A stretch of DNA of 64,000 nucleotides. Origin: Fratercula arctica. Taxonomy: Eukaryota > Chordata > Aves > Charadriiformes > Alcidae. The stretch lies in assembly GCA_947846985.1 (NCBI GenBank), contig CANTUZ010000002.1:132889889-132953888 (forward strand). Direction: 5' to 3'. Below, one piece after another: positions 13,529 to 26,400 of this stretch (its first letter is position 1; each line of letters starts with the position of its first letter). The notes under the pieces are model-generated. The model worked only from the letters and a program-made list of their open reading frames with translations, was not told where the DNA came from and did not search any database. A program made the translations under genes and the position numbers.

Positions 13529-14411
13529 CTGGACTGAAGGATACATGAATAAATTCGAAGATGTTAAGAACCTCAGCCTGACAAAATCTAAAATGTCAAA
13601 ATGAACAGTGAAATCTCTCAAAATAAACAATTTTCTAGGACTTTATAGTGACAGATCCAAAACTAATTGAAGACATTCCATACACAAGTTCCTGGAACTC
13701 TGAAGCATATAAATGAGAAAAGTTGCTAAAGAATTAAAGCTGAAAGACACAGCAGCGTATTTTCCACTGCTCATATCCAGCTCTTCTATCTCAATGAATA
13801 AAATGTATTTCAAGCAGTCTTTCTTTTTAACTTATTCAACATTATTTTTTCCTCCTCTTCTTACTCAGGAATACTTACCATGTGTCAACTTTGTTTCCTT
13901 TTCCTGCACACTAACCCCTATCTGGTGAGTGTATACATAAGAGAGGGGAAGGAGTCCCTTGTCTCAAATCTTCCCTCCTGTTGAAGAATGCCAAAGGTAC
14001 AGATTCAGAAATACACCAAGGTTTTGGGGGTATATGGTTGGTTGGTTTGTCGGTTGGTCTTGTTTTGTTTTAAGTCTTCCCTATAACCAGCAATATTTCT
14101 AGAAAAACTGGACGTTGTCTGGGATCACATTCACTTTTTCATGGATCCTCCAGTAACTGCAGAACCTACTCTGAAAGAAATGTTCTAAGGTCAATGACTT
14201 TCTGACAGTCCCCTGCTAGGGAACCAAAAGAGGTTAAACTAAGCCTAAATGAAAACAAAACACTGCCCATAGATAGCTGTCAGCTTTCAATTGCTCTCTT
14301 GGGAACCCTGTTGTTACAGATTCTGGAAGAGTGGAGCCAAAAAAGTAGGACTCGCCAAAATATGACTTTCCAGTTTTGTTCGTTTTCTGCACATTACTTC
14401 AGTAATGTTAC

Positions 14412-14550
14412 CGTTATTTATGCTGTAGCAAACAAGGAATTGTGCTGTTTTGTGATAGGTACAACACAGACAAGTAGCAAAATCTCCCTGCCCCTGAGGA
14501 TTCACAGTCTAGCTGTCAAACAGGATGCTGCAGGTGCACAAGGCAGACAA
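14412..14550 (+). repeat. Ancient amniote interspersed repeat, copy 1
   Basis: The sequence follows the order of an old dispersed repeat common in turtles, crocodilians and birds. GTTATTTATGCTGTAGCA comes first, then TTGTG...GTGATAGGTAC, ACACAGACAAGTAGCAAAA, CTCCCTGCCCCTGAGGA and TTCACAGTCTAG. The recalled consensus reads '...tgtgctaggcactgtacaaacac...gtccctgccccaaagagcttacaatctaa...'. A second, more diverged copy in the same orientation lies at 46528-46670. I recognise the consensus from memory and cannot name the Repbase family with certainty. Confidence 0.6.
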
Positions 14551-14967
14551 TGAAGTTGATGTTGTCTGGGAAAAGGAGAGAAATAAAAATAAAATGGGTT
14601 GAGCAGAAAAGCTGACTCTCGTCTAAGCCTACCATTGCCAAGCAGTTGTGGTAGTTGTGATTTGTAGGCACAGCAGCTGAAAGAGGAGATTTAAGAGAGG
14701 ATTAAATAATACAGCAGATATTCCCATCAAACTATATGATCTTTTTACTTTAGTTCATTTTTGGGACTAAACTCTTTGACAGTTTTTCATGACTGAAAAA
14801 TGAGTCAGTTCCTCTGAAAAGAACAATAAGACCTAATGGAAATGACCGACCTCTAGACTGGAACAAAGGGGAACTGTCATCTTGTCACCTTTCCCAGCAC
14901 TTCAAGGGACAATGAAAAAATTGTATAATCTTAGGATAAGCTTCAGGTAAGCTAAACGTAGCACCTA

Positions 14968-15060
14968 TCTGACTCACAAGCATCCCTGTAAGGTAGGAAT
15001 TGATGTGCACTGACACAGCTATGTTAGAAACCTGGAATTAGCACAACATAGAAATTCTAC
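14968..15060 (-). repeat. Possible MIR-type SINE remnant
   Basis: CACAAGCATCCCTGTAAGGTAGGA at about 14977-14999 resembles the reverse complement of a MIR 3' region ('cacaacaaccctgtgaggtagg'). Weaker similarity to 'acagatgaggaaactgaggca' follows at about 15018-15045. Only about 24 bases are convincing, so this is a tentative call. Confidence 0.35.
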
Positions 15061-18000
15061 CACCAGACTATTTCTAGATGGCAATTAACAGCAAAAAACA
15101 CTCAGATATCAGAGCAGGTATAGGAAAATTAGGGGAGAAAGCACATTGTTTGTACATACCACATCTCTGATGAGGCTTACATTAAGCCATATTTCAGATA
15201 AAGCCTCAGGGAAGGATAGTCTTCATCAGCACTTGGAGAGGGATCCAAAAAGGATTCAGGTTAGAAGCTATGTATCAGGAATATTTTTTCCTATTATTCA
15301 AAAGGAGCAATAAGTCTATTAAAAGTTAATGCATTAGGAAATTGGAAATTGTACAGCAACTTCTGTATAGTGAAACTCATCCTTTTAAAGTAAGTTCTGA
15401 AGGCAAAGAGAAATAAATCTTTATCAGACTTGTGATGCCAGAAAACCAAGAAGATCTGTGGCCTGTATAGCTGTCCGCAGTTGTTACATGGATGGGTTTT
15501 TGTTTGCAGAAGTGACATGAACGTCAGAAACAAATGAATGTCAGTAGTCGCATTTCAGTTTATTCACAGGAACGTAGCACAGGAACAATCCTTTTTGCTC
15601 ACAGAGTCTATCACCATATAATTTCTTGCACGAACTGATGCGGCACTATCTCACAACCCACGAAGGTTTCACTCCCCTGCTATTCACATAGCTCCAGGAG
15701 TGCAGAAGGGAATGTAAACATGGAGCTTTCCTCTCCCCAGACTCTACTACAGAAGGGCAGATTCCCTTTTGAAATCTATAAAAAATGGCACTCTGGGGCC
15801 CCGAGACCGGAGGTGGGTGTACAGTCACACCAGTAAACCTGCTTGAGGTTGTCAGACTACTAAAGCCTTACATTTTTGTGGTGAATCATTTTCAGATACA
15901 GCCAGGATGAAATAGTCTCATGAGACAGGATTTAATATCGATGGTTCACAAAAAATACCTAAATGAAGCCAAACTCCTGTACAGAAAAGGCCCCAACTGA
16001 TGTTTCGCCAAACCAGGAAATGCCTGTAAAGAAACACACATGCACGAAAAACAGCCGTCCCCAGGGCCCTCTGGAAGAGCTGTAGTGGAGACAGGATAGC
16101 AGAGCCAGCTGCAAGCACAGCCCAGAGCTGACCCACACCTAGAAGAGCGCCGCGGAAAGGAAGCTGGCAAGGCAAGGGTTAAAAACACCCTCCCAACAGC
16201 TAGAACGCAACAACCCAGGCAAAAGCGAAGCAATATTCGGTTCACGACCCTGTTAACTCTCTGGTCAAATATGCAGAACTGACCGTACTTGAAAAGAAAA
16301 TCCACAGCTGATAGTCTGGGGTACCACGGTCGTGACCTAATTAACCAAAGGTCTGAACTTCACGTGGGGAATATTGCAGTTGGTTCTGTAGAAATCACAA
16401 AAGCTCACGGGACGGTCTGGGGGAGTATCTTAGCAGCCACCAGAGCCACTCAACAGGGTGCTGACACCCTGCCAACGCCAGCCCCAGGCCGTCACCCCGC
16501 ACCCCGCACAGGGGGACAGGGGGCACAGAGAGCCGAGGTGACCCCCCCACGGCCACCCAGCAGGCTGGCCCTGCCTCTCCTGCCAGTGCTCCCTAAGGCT
16601 GGCTCAGCTTTCTTATCAGACGGCCCCAGCAACATCCTAATTCTTCCAAAATCTTGGGCGTGCTTCCGTATTTGTTACACTGGCACCTGCTGGCAGCGGC
16701 ACGGGCAAAAGCAGATTTCTCACTGTTGGGCTAAGCAGATAAGTTTAATTATGACCCAAGGTGTGCAGCATTTCATTTCTCTCTCTCTCACCCTCTCACC
16801 CTCTCTTTGGGTCTAATATAACACATTATACAGAACACAAGGAGGCTTGTTAGATTACTGTTGGAAGATGCAAGAATTGGTTAATTTTGCACCGTTTCTC
16901 CCTGTCATTATAATCTTTGCCACAAGAATGGCTACATTCTGCAAAATGTTCTGTTCTCAGTGCAGTCATTGTCATGTGAATGAGCTATCACAGAATCCTA
17001 ATGCCTGAGATGTTTTATTCTTACATTGGTGACATTTGTATTTCAGTGACAAAAGCTTCAGCAAGAAAAGGGAATGGAAGAAATTTAATCCAGTCTCTTG
17101 ATCATTTTTAAATTCTAATTTTATAGTCTTTTCTTTCCTAGATGCTACGGCACAGTTTCCTTCATATGTAAGAAGTCTGTATTTAGAGTAAGAATGAACT
17201 GATGAAATCAAACCTCTTGGATGTTTGTATTTTAATGGTTTCTGCATTAAAGACACCATATCAGTGCAAATTGCTGATAGTTAGGAAAGGTGAAAACCAA
17301 GGAATATTTGCGAGTCATTTTTTGCCACTTAGAGTGTATGTGTTCTGTCAAAACTCTGATGAGTTGGAGCTCGTATTACGCCAGTATATAATAAAAGATC
17401 AATTGTTTTCAGCTATTGATATCAGCCAATGGGACAGTTTAAACTAATAGCAGAGGTAATCAGGCCAGGGAACAGCATCACGAATCATTCTAAATGTGCA
17501 GCGATGCGACACTTAGGATGCTCTTCTGCTTTGCTGATTTCAGTGGCAAAAATTACCTTTGATTTTAATGGGACCAAGATCAGGACCTCAGTCCAAAATC
17601 TCCCACCCAGTTTAAGTCTTTTTGTCAAGCAAAAAGTCTCTGAAGGGTCTTGCCAAAGTAACTGTTTAGACGATGCAGCTCTATTTTCTTTCTCCATCTC
17701 AAATATTTTTTGCACTTACCTTGCCATTTCTGCTGATCCTGGAAAATATAACATTTAGCAGGCAATTTGGTAGGGGTTCCCTACTACACACAAGGGATAA
17801 ATTATTATGGCAGAGCAAACAAAACATTCAGATCTGCAGGAGGAGGAAGGGATTCTGAATATTTTTTTTTCAGCCATGGGTACAAAATAATTGTTCTTCA
17901 ATGATCTTTCCTACGGCGTAACCATAAAAAGGTGTCTGAGCTGTCAAAATGGTATTCGGATGGCTGACTGTCAAAGATCTGCTACAGCATCACAACTGGA

Positions 18001-20599
18001 AATTTTAATTGCATTCAGACATCACACTGGAAAGTCATGAGTGCTTTTTCTCCCTTCTTCTCCCTCTTACATACACATACTCTTTCAGAGTATAAGCTTA
18101 TATATTTATATATATTTTCACAGCTTCAAAATTGTATAATATTTTAATCTGTCTGCATGTCATGTAATAATATCCCCCTCACTCTCTCTCTTTTTAAATA
18201 AATGTTTGCAGATTCCACTTTTGATACCAGAACTGCAAGGCCTCATTATTTCTTATTTCCAGAGGTTACAGAGTTTTAAAGTTAAAATGTAATCTTTGAG
18301 ATAGTTTCATTTGCCTAGCCTAACCTCTATGATCAAATGAGTACCTTTTTTACTTTTCAAAATACTGGGATCTCAGGACCCATGCATTCTCTTAATCATT
18401 GCTCAATTTCTTTTATCCATGTTCCTTTTTTCCCTACACTCATGACAAGACTGCAGCTCAGACCTGCAAGATCTGAACTCTAGTCCATATTTTTAATGTC
18501 ATGGTTCTATAGATAATGTATTTTTTTGATTTTAGTTCACAGGTAACCTACTTAAAGATATCTAGATATGTATTTTAAATTCTTAGATAAAATGTTCAAG
18601 TAGTTGATTTTAACTTGCGATAACAAAGAATTCAGAAAAGAAAATCCATAGGGAACAACGTAACAAGTACATGGTTATACTTTTCTATCTATTTTACAGG
18701 ACTTTATTTTACTGGGAATCTCCCTGTTTTCATGCACTGCCTTTTGGCTTCAGTTTTCCTTTGATATTTGTCTTTATAATGAAAAAAATAAAATGGAGAT
18801 TTATGTCAACCAGAGAAAAGCCACTGGGTTTATTAGTCTGAATGTTAAGCTTTTCCATTGAAAATGGATGGAGAGGAAAATGAAAATGGAGAAGAATAGC
18901 TGAGTATTTTTCCCACCACGAATACAACCAGTCTGTGCTGGCAACCTTCATATTCCTCATTACTAAAATAAAGTTCACAAGGAAAAAATAAATGAACAAG
19001 GAAAAAATAAATGAACAAAGTCTGGTGTTTCCCTCATGGTCTCACACACTTTCAAAACAGTGCTAAGATTTGATCACGCAGATGCTCTATATTTAATTGC
19101 ATTGCTATAGCATCTCCAGCTCTAGTATCTGTGGTGGAGTAGTGTGCTGTGGAGGTCCAGAGATCTCAAATCGACCTTGATATGCTACTGTGATAAGAGG
19201 TAACACAGGAAACGCATTTTGCCTTCTTTATAGGGCACCTTGTAAAGCAATAGAAATGCTTTCATTTCGAATGGAACACTTTTTGTATGAGGTTTGGGAA
19301 GAACGGCATGAAAAGGTTCCCCCTGCCTCCCCCTTCTCCTGTTCAGCAAGCCTCATGTAAGAAATATATTACAAAACTTGAGCACCATGCAAATTTACTT
19401 CCAGATATGGGTTAGTTTGGGGTCCACGGGAGAAACGAGGTGGTAAACTGGCTCCTCAAAGAGAAGTTTGAAATCATATGCCAGTCTCTGGTTTTTGTTC
19501 TCTTTCAGCTTGGCAGTAATCACTGGATGTTACTCCAGATAGCCTCAACAGACAATATGGGAGTACAGGCCAGATGAAGATCGTGTACTTGGGATAATGT
19601 GATGTTTGCCAAAAATTAATCTGATATGGACAGTGGAGTTTTTCAGGGGTTAATTTGGGAGTGAAAAAAGTGCAGGGACAACCTACAAACTCTTTATTCA
19701 TTTTCTTGTGACTCATGCAATCATTTTTTAATTCAGTCTTATTATTAACTTAGTCTTATTCAGCTTGGGGAACATCTTTAGAATTGCACAGTAGCTACCA
19801 TTAAAGTATATTATAATTTGCTATGTGTGTTGGTAGTTTTTTCCAAAACAAACTAATCATAATCTGAATATTCCACATAATCTGCCTGAGATAAGATAAT
19901 ATTCTTCTAAAAATCAATGTACAAGATAGAGAAACTTGAACACCTCTTTCATTACAAGAGTATCTATCATGATTCCTTCATAGCTCTCTTTTTTTCTCTG
20001 TATTGTCATATAATGTTTTTGGTTACCTATATGTGTGCCTATCTTTTCTAAACTTAAGGGTCAGTTCTGTACTGCAAAGTAAACAAAATTGCAAATCAGC
20101 CTCATATAAATGATACAGCTATTTTAAATCATAATTAAAAAAAATACTTGGATTATTTTACTTACTGTCTCTGAGCCTTCTGTGTGCACTTAATCCATGT
20201 TTTCAAGTTTTCTTCTATATTCACAAAGATCAGAAACTCAATTTTATTTTGAAATGAAAGCTAAGATTATCAGATGATAATTGATTTGAAGGACTAGACT
20301 TGAAGTAAAATACCAGTATCATGAGACTTCTGATAAAATCACTGAAGTTGGCAGCAACTGAAGAGTCAGGCAGAGAATATAACTTTTTTAATCTCCTTAT
20401 TATATATATAAAAAATCAGCACCACAAGTAAAAACAAATATTTCTCCATGATCTTCCTATGTATTCAGTTAAACTAAGAATAATACCTCCATCTGGTGAC
20501 TTCCTCCATCTGTGCCTCCCAAACTATTAACACCTCAACAATATGCAAGAAGGCAGATGTCCTTGATTTATAGGCATAGTACACAGAACACAGGCTCCA
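15061..20599. other. Non-coding DNA, GC-richer patch inside
   Basis: No gene was recognised. A locally C- and G-rich patch lies at about 16440-16610, with several CpGs, inside otherwise AT-rich DNA. The 175-codon open frame crossing it (16289-16816) has no recognisable domain. A 19-base tandem duplication sits at 18977-19014. Confidence 0.55.
18977..19014. repeat. Two tandem copies of a 19-bp unit
   Basis: ACAAGGAAAAAATAAATGA occurs twice back to back, at 18977-18995 and 18996-19014, with no mismatch. This is a simple recent tandem duplication with no evident function. Confidence 0.9.
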
Positions 20600-20670
20600 G
20601 CTATGTACACATCAGTGAAATAGGGATGATAATAATACTCATACCAAAAGACTGAGAGGTTAAATTAATT
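20600..20670 (+). repeat. Possible MIR-type SINE 3' remnant
   Basis: CATCAGTGAAATAGGGATGA, then TAATAATACTCATACC, then GACTGAGAGGTTAAATTAA closely parallels the recalled MIR 3' portion ('catctgtaaaatggggataataatagtacctacc...gttgtgaggattaaatgag'). The 5' part is not recognisable. Such short traces are typical of very old SINEs in bird genomes. Confidence 0.45.
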
Positions 20671-22178
20671 TTTTTTTTTCCAAAACACATGGAGGTCTTT
20701 GCATAAAGGCCGGTAAAATTAGAATTTAATGGAGTGTCCACATGTATTAAAATAATGCGGAAAAAAAGAGTTGTCTTTACATTCTTTTCAGTTAAATACC
20801 AGAGCAAAGATGTTGTGATATGGTTCAGATTTTTGGTCCAGCTACTCCCAAATATTCATTCGTCTGTTGGCTTCAGAAGAGTCTTCAAATATCCGAAAAG
20901 AGAATTTCATACATCATCTTGCTAAGGTTTAGCAAACAAATTTTCTGCAAGGATATAAGCAACTAGGGGGCAATGATTTGCTTCCTCAACTTGTATTGAT
21001 CTTAACCGGGAACTGAGTGTACTTCTCACTTTACTATATCTGAAACAAAGGAGGTCAAAACAAGGGGGAAAAAAAGAAGATGACCAAAGAGGAATTAAAG
21101 AGATGATTTAGAGAAAAAAAAAAAAAAAGGTGAGATAGAAAAGCTGAAGTAAATAATAAAAGAAAATAAATAGAAAAGAAAAGAAAAGAAAAGAAAAGAA
21201 AAAATAAAATAAAATAAAATAAAATAAAATAAAATAAAATAAAATAAAATAAAATAAAATAAAATGAAATAAAATAAAATAAAATGAAATAAAATAAAAT
21301 AAAATAAAATAAATAAAACCCAGAAGAGCTAACAGTGAAGCAAAGAACAGAAGCAAGAAGTGAAAACACTGGTAAGGCCTGGGGATTGCCTGAAGAAAAA
21401 AAGGAACAAAAAAGTCTGCAAAAAAAAAAAAAAAGAAAGCATGGAACAGGGTGACAGAGGACAGTTGGGACAGAAACATGAAGACTAGAATCATAATGGT
21501 GACAATATTCTTTTCTCCTTTTAATTTCCCTCATAGACAGGAATTGTTATTGCAAAACAGCCTATTGCACAATGATGTAGGGATAAATATCAAAGCTTAA
21601 GCCTCTTTTGGAAGAAAACTAAAATGTGAGTCAATTCCTTTGTTCTGCACCAGACAGTAAGAGAAAGTATATGCTACATTTCCCAAATACGACCTGTATA
21701 AGCTCTTTATCTTACTATTGCTGTCATAAGAGTTCATAACTTTCCTTCAAAGTAGTACATACCAACCACTATATGTTTTGGTGGAGCATTGATTTAACTC
21801 ATGATAGCAATTCTTGGGTTCCTTATGGGACATGTACTATTCTTATTATTTTCGTTTAGTTGCTTTTCTTTCACACTAGCAAAAGCCAGGCCTCCCTGAC
21901 TGATTTGGAAAGCTTTCACATTCACAATCCTACCAGGAGAGCTTTCACAGCACTGTCCCAGAAAGGCAGGTAAGCAAGACGCAAACCAGGTCAGCAGCAG
22001 TGGGACGCTAGGGGAGCAAATCTTGCTAAAGCAAAGGCAGAGCTGGAAGGGGCATGGGTTTTCTCACAAGGCCCTGAGAGAGTTGTACCTTCATTTTATC
22101 AGAGAATAAGTATGTGCTTCTCTTCCCTCTTCTTGCTTTAATGTTTGTGTACATTGCCTACTTTACAGCACCTCTGCT
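20671..22178. other. Non-coding DNA around a microsatellite
   Basis: No gene was seen. A-rich runs at 21114-21128 and 21420-21434 flank the long pentanucleotide array listed next. The minus-strand open frames across the array are repetitive Phe/Leu/Ile/Tyr translations of AAAAT and are not genes. Confidence 0.65.
21172..21318. repeat. Compound (AAAAG)n(AAAAT)n microsatellite
   Basis: A short run of AAAAG units at about 21172-21200 switches to a long AAAAT array at about 21201-21318. The array has two GAAAT interruptions near 21265 and 21285. At close to 150 bases it is the longest short-tandem array in the window and is likely to vary in length between individuals. Confidence 0.95.
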
Positions 22179-23408
22179 TTGTCAGTAAAGGTAGTCTCTG
22201 AGAAGATGCGTTCATGCTTGAGCAACTTGATTAACTTCTATGATGAAATGACAGGCTTGGTAGGTGAAGGGAGACCAGTGGATATTGTCTACCTGGACTT
22301 CAGTAGGGCTTTCGACACTGTCTCCCATAAGATCCTCATAGACAAGCTGATGAAGTACGGGCTGGATGAGCAGACGGTGAGGTGGATTGAAAACTGATCA
22401 GTTGCACAAAGTCCAGTGGGAGGCCAGTAAATAGCAGTGTACCCTGAGGTCAATACTGAGTCCAATCCTGTTTAATGTCTTTATTAATGATCTGGATGAT
22501 GGGGCAGAGTGTACCCTCAGCATGTTTGTTGATGACACAAAACTGTGAGGAGGAGTGGCTGATACACAAGAGGGTCGTCCTGCCATCCAGAGGGACCTCA
22601 ATAGGTGAGAAACGGGCCGACAGGAACCTCATGAAATTCAAGAAGGGACAGTGCGAAGTCCTCCACCTGGGGAGGAACAACCCCAGACAGCCAGTATATG
22701 CTGGGGCTATCCGTCTAGAAAATAACTTGGCAGAAAAGGCTCTGGGGGTCCTGGGTGGACACCAAGTTGAACATGAGCCAGCAACGTGCTCTTGTGGCAA
22801 CGAAGGTGAATGCTACCCTGGACTACATTAGACAATGCATTGCCAGAACATTGAGGGAGGTGAGCCTTCCCCTCTCTAACCCCCTATCCAGCCCTGGTGA
22901 GGCCACTACTGGACTTCCGTGTCCTGTTCTGGGCTGCTCAGTACTAGACAGACATGGACATCCTGGACATAATGGCACTTCCAGCAAAAGGACTGGAGCA
23001 TCTCTCCTCAGAGGAAAGACTGAGAGCTGGGACTGTTCAGCCTGGAGAAGAGAAGGTTCAGGGGGATCTCATCAATGTTTATAAATACCTGAAGGGAGGG
23101 TGCAAAGAGGACAGAGCCAGGCTCTTTTCAGTGGTGCCCAGTGACAGCATCAGAGGCAATGGACACAAACTGAAACACAGGAGGTTCGTCTGAACATCAG
23201 GAAAGTGTTTTCCACCATGAAGGTGAACAAGCACTGGCACAGGTTGTCCATGGAGGTTGTGGAGTCTCCATCCTTGGAGATATTCAAAAGCCATCTGGAC
23301 GTGGTCCTGGGCAACCAGCTGCAGGTGGCCCTGTTTGAGCAGGGAGTTGGACCAGATGGCCTCCAGAGGTCCCTTCCTACTTCAATCATTTTGTGACTCT
23401 GTGATATG
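22170..23408 (+). mobile_element. CR1 LINE, 5'-truncated, about 1.2 kb
   Basis: This is the longest CR1 copy here. It holds part of ORF2 (reverse transcriptase), the C-terminal end of ORF2 and the 3' untranslated tail. Segments appear in CR1 order: reverse transcriptase motif A at 22281-22328, the catalytic F-V-D-D box at 22525-22536, the 'EERLRAG'-type stretch at about 23010-23040, and the 3' block with GGACCAGATGGCCTCCAGAG and GGTCCCTTCC near 23350-23380. It ends in TTTTGTGACTCTGTGATATG before a T-run. Frame changes between motifs and in-frame stops make it inactive. The 5' end is truncated, as is usual for CR1, and no target-site duplication was seen, as expected for this family. The same subfamily appears at 46826. 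Confidence 0.95.
22179..22397 (+). pseudogene. CR1 ORF2 reverse-transcriptase fragment
   Basis: A 72-residue open stretch covers part of the palm and fingers of the reverse transcriptase that copies CR1 RNA into DNA at the target site. The motif A region reads VYLDFSRAFDTVSHKIL, where the first D is a catalytic metal-binding aspartate of the family. It stops at 22395-22397. The next catalytic box, MFVDDTKL at 22522-22545, lies in another frame and runs straight into TGA, so the enzyme is broken by at least one frameshift and a stop. The Met at 22179 is only the first ATG of the open stretch, not a true start: the family protein begins hundreds of residues upstream, and that part is missing. 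Further pieces in other frames continue to about 23290. This is a dead retroposon copy, not a host gene. Confidence 0.93.
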
Positions 23409-26400
23409 ATTTTTTTTTTTTTTCATTTTTCCCTTATTACCCCAACTTACTTCCTTAATAGTGAGAAATGGCCTCTTTACCTTATCTGTAAAGACCTTTG
23501 CTGCAGCCTCCAAATTACTATACAAGTTTACACTTCCAGGTAAAAAGCATCCTCAAGAAAATTATTCACAAAAGTTAGCTCTCGGAGGCAAGTGATTTAA
23601 TTCTGTGACTCATTTATTCTTTTATTCTAATTCCAAAGGATTTGGGACCTACAAGCTGTGCAGAAAGCTACTCCAGAAGCCGACGATCAGGTCATCTTAT
23701 AATCAGCTTTCAGATCTTCCTTCCCTTTGCCCATCTGATGCCTCAGGTTAGGTCTCCATCTAGGCTGGTTCGGTCCCAAATGGCTTCAGTGATGTTCTGC
23801 ACTAGTCCTGTTTTGTCCATATGAATGGCACTGCAATACTGTAAACATTCCAGGTGTGGGCCCTGTGTTTTACCTTAGGGAAACAAGTCCTCAATCCAGA
23901 CTAATTAAATTCATTAAAATAATAGGTAACATTATAGACAGTCATATTTGTGTGTGTCTAAATTAATTTGTCTAATTACTATTCAAACAGCATAATACTG
24001 TAAAATTATTATTTTCTGAAGAAGGCATTAAGCTAGTGATTTTGTATGTTAACAGCATATAGATTTTATAGGGCCCTTGGGTCCTCTGTTTCATGATGCT
24101 AAAACTATTTTTTAAACACAAGTTCCCTCTTTTACATATGTTTTAATTTGAACATGGAAGGTATGGGATATGACCTTGTGTTCGTTCCAAAAGTTGGATG
24201 CTCCTAAACCAAAAGGCCAGCCCATTAACAAGTTGCCTAATAAAAATATTTTTAGGGAAACTAAGTCAACCATGAAGACAAGATGCAAAAAACTTGTCTG
24301 TTAGACTACAAAGACTAAAAGCAATGCTTGAAAAGCCGTAATAATAATAAAAAATAATAAAAAAATGATTAAAGTGGTAAATTGTAAAGCTTCAGCTCCC
24401 TTTGTCACAAAACACAGAGCCTACTTTATACCAATTGCTGCTGGCTTCTGTCTTAATTGGACAATTGCCATTGTGCTCATACCCAGAAATTCTGTATTTC
24501 AATGTTTCAAAGATTGACTGCTGCTGGCTTGCACCCTCCCCCATTCATTCATAGGGAGCTTTGAAAGGTGGTCTGCTTTGACATGTACATCATTAGACAG
24601 AAGAGGGGAAGCAAGGTATCAATATCAGAAATGAGCAATAGCAGGAAAAGAGCATGTCAGGAAAAGAAAACAATTAGAAACAGTTTGGTGTCCTGAAGTA
24701 AAAAAAAAATAGTAATAATAACTGCCAAGTTGGGCTGACAGAATCCCATCTAGAGAAAGAGAGAGGCAAAATACGATAAACTGTCCAGCTTTATCAAAGA
24801 AATAAGACTGGAAAGCCTGCTTATACGGACTTTGATGAGAGTGCCTAATGTAAGAATTGTTGGTCTGAGATTTAATGATCTTGCCTACCTTTTGGCTAAC
24901 ACTGTAGAAATAAAGTACAGTTCAGGGATAGATAACATTATTTTCAAAAAATATATCTCTAGTTTTATCCAGCTTCTTACAAAATTCTCAGAACAGAACT
25001 CAGCACTCCCAGATTTAAGAGGAATGGTGACTTTTGGAAAGTAAATAAAAAAACTAAGCATCACAGTCATATTTAGGGTAGAAACCTAAGATCCATCCTC
25101 AGCTACAGAGCAATCATAAATGCTTCAAGTAGAAGTTATCTACTGACTACTTCATCTAGGACCCTACTACCTTTGTATACTAGTCATGAGATTACCACAA
25201 ACATCCAGGATTGGGCTGATACTGCTTCTAGAGACATCAATAATAGAACTCCCATTAATTTTAAAGACAGACAAGCTAAATCAATGCTAAGAGCTTTTGA
25301 AAATCCTCTCCTAAAGGTTTTATATGACAGTCTCCTGCCACCTAAATTATACCAGACATAAGTAGAATCTCAGGTTGCATTCAATAATTTGTTTGATGTA
25401 GTGCTTACTCCATTTATTTAAAAATAAAAGTAAAATTCCCAAATGAAATAAAAAGTTTAACTGTTTTTTAAGCTTTTATTGAATTCTTCTTAGGATGACA
25501 GATCCTGTGGTTTGAGGTTCTGCAGGATCAATGCACAATATTTTGCTAACCTTTTTTTGGTTCCAGTTTGCTTGGGTTCTCACTCACAAAATTTCACTTT
25601 CAGGTTCAACCTCACTTAAAAGTTCAGAGTGAATTTCAGCCAAGCCTACTAACTGTGATCTGGTTTATGTTAAAGCCAGCCCATAAACTACTCAAAACTG
25701 GGCCTGAATTCTTTTGAAACTGGGCCTAAGGTCTGTGTAAAAGCAAACTCAAGAAAACATTTTGATGAACCTAGGTTCAATATTTCAAAGTCTATAATGA
25801 AACCTGAAACAAACCAAATTCCAATTTGTTTGGGGCTTCGTACTGAAAGCGTTGCATTGCTCAGTCAAACTGATGACATTTTACCACAACTTTAACAGTG
25901 AAAGATTTTTCTTCCCATAATTTCCCCCAAACCCCTTGGCTGCTGGAAACAGTAATGTATTACCATGGATACAGATTACAGAGTGGGATATAGGGAAGAG
26001 AGTGGAGGTTACAGAGTATAAAGATATTTCTTTGGAGTTGGCATTTGGAGCAGGGAATCAGACAACACAAGAGATTTTTTTATTCAAATACATCCAGATC
26101 ATAAAAAGGTTAATTTCAAGAAGATGAGCTAAAATAGATTGCATTTGCATTTTTGTGTCTTTGGTAGAGCCATCTTTTTCTGGAAAGCGAAGCGAAAACC
26201 TTCACATATTTACTTGATTTCGTTTGGAGAAAGAGCAATTTAAAAATTAGTAATTTGATTGTAAATGCTTTCTCCTTTCAGCTGGGCAGGGAGGAAATTG
26301 GAGGCTATCTTGTCAGCTACAGAAATAGTCCGGCTTGCATACCTCTGCTTCTGACATGGCTGAGCGCAAACATGCTCATGTGCTTTGCTGTTTTGAAAAC

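Larger units (their letters stand above)
6513..14411. other. Non-coding DNA with low-complexity tracts
   Basis: No gene was recognised. The stretch holds an A-rich tract at about 7677-7710, a purine-rich tract at 9410-9830 and an alternating TATACA-type tract at 13414-13528. A compact region at about 11030-11150 reads like unique, possibly constrained sequence, but nothing in a single sequence can prove this. Confidence 0.55.

Noticed and set aside
16289..16816. Longest non-repeat open frame (175 codons, + strand)
   Set aside because: No recognisable domain. Proline/glycine/arginine-rich composition follows the GC-rich patch, no promoter or splice context is visible, and the opposite strand is also partly open.
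21055..21534. 159-codon minus-strand open frame with hydrophobic repeats
   Set aside because: It is a translation of the AAAAT/AAAAG microsatellite and flanking A-runs, not a membrane protein.
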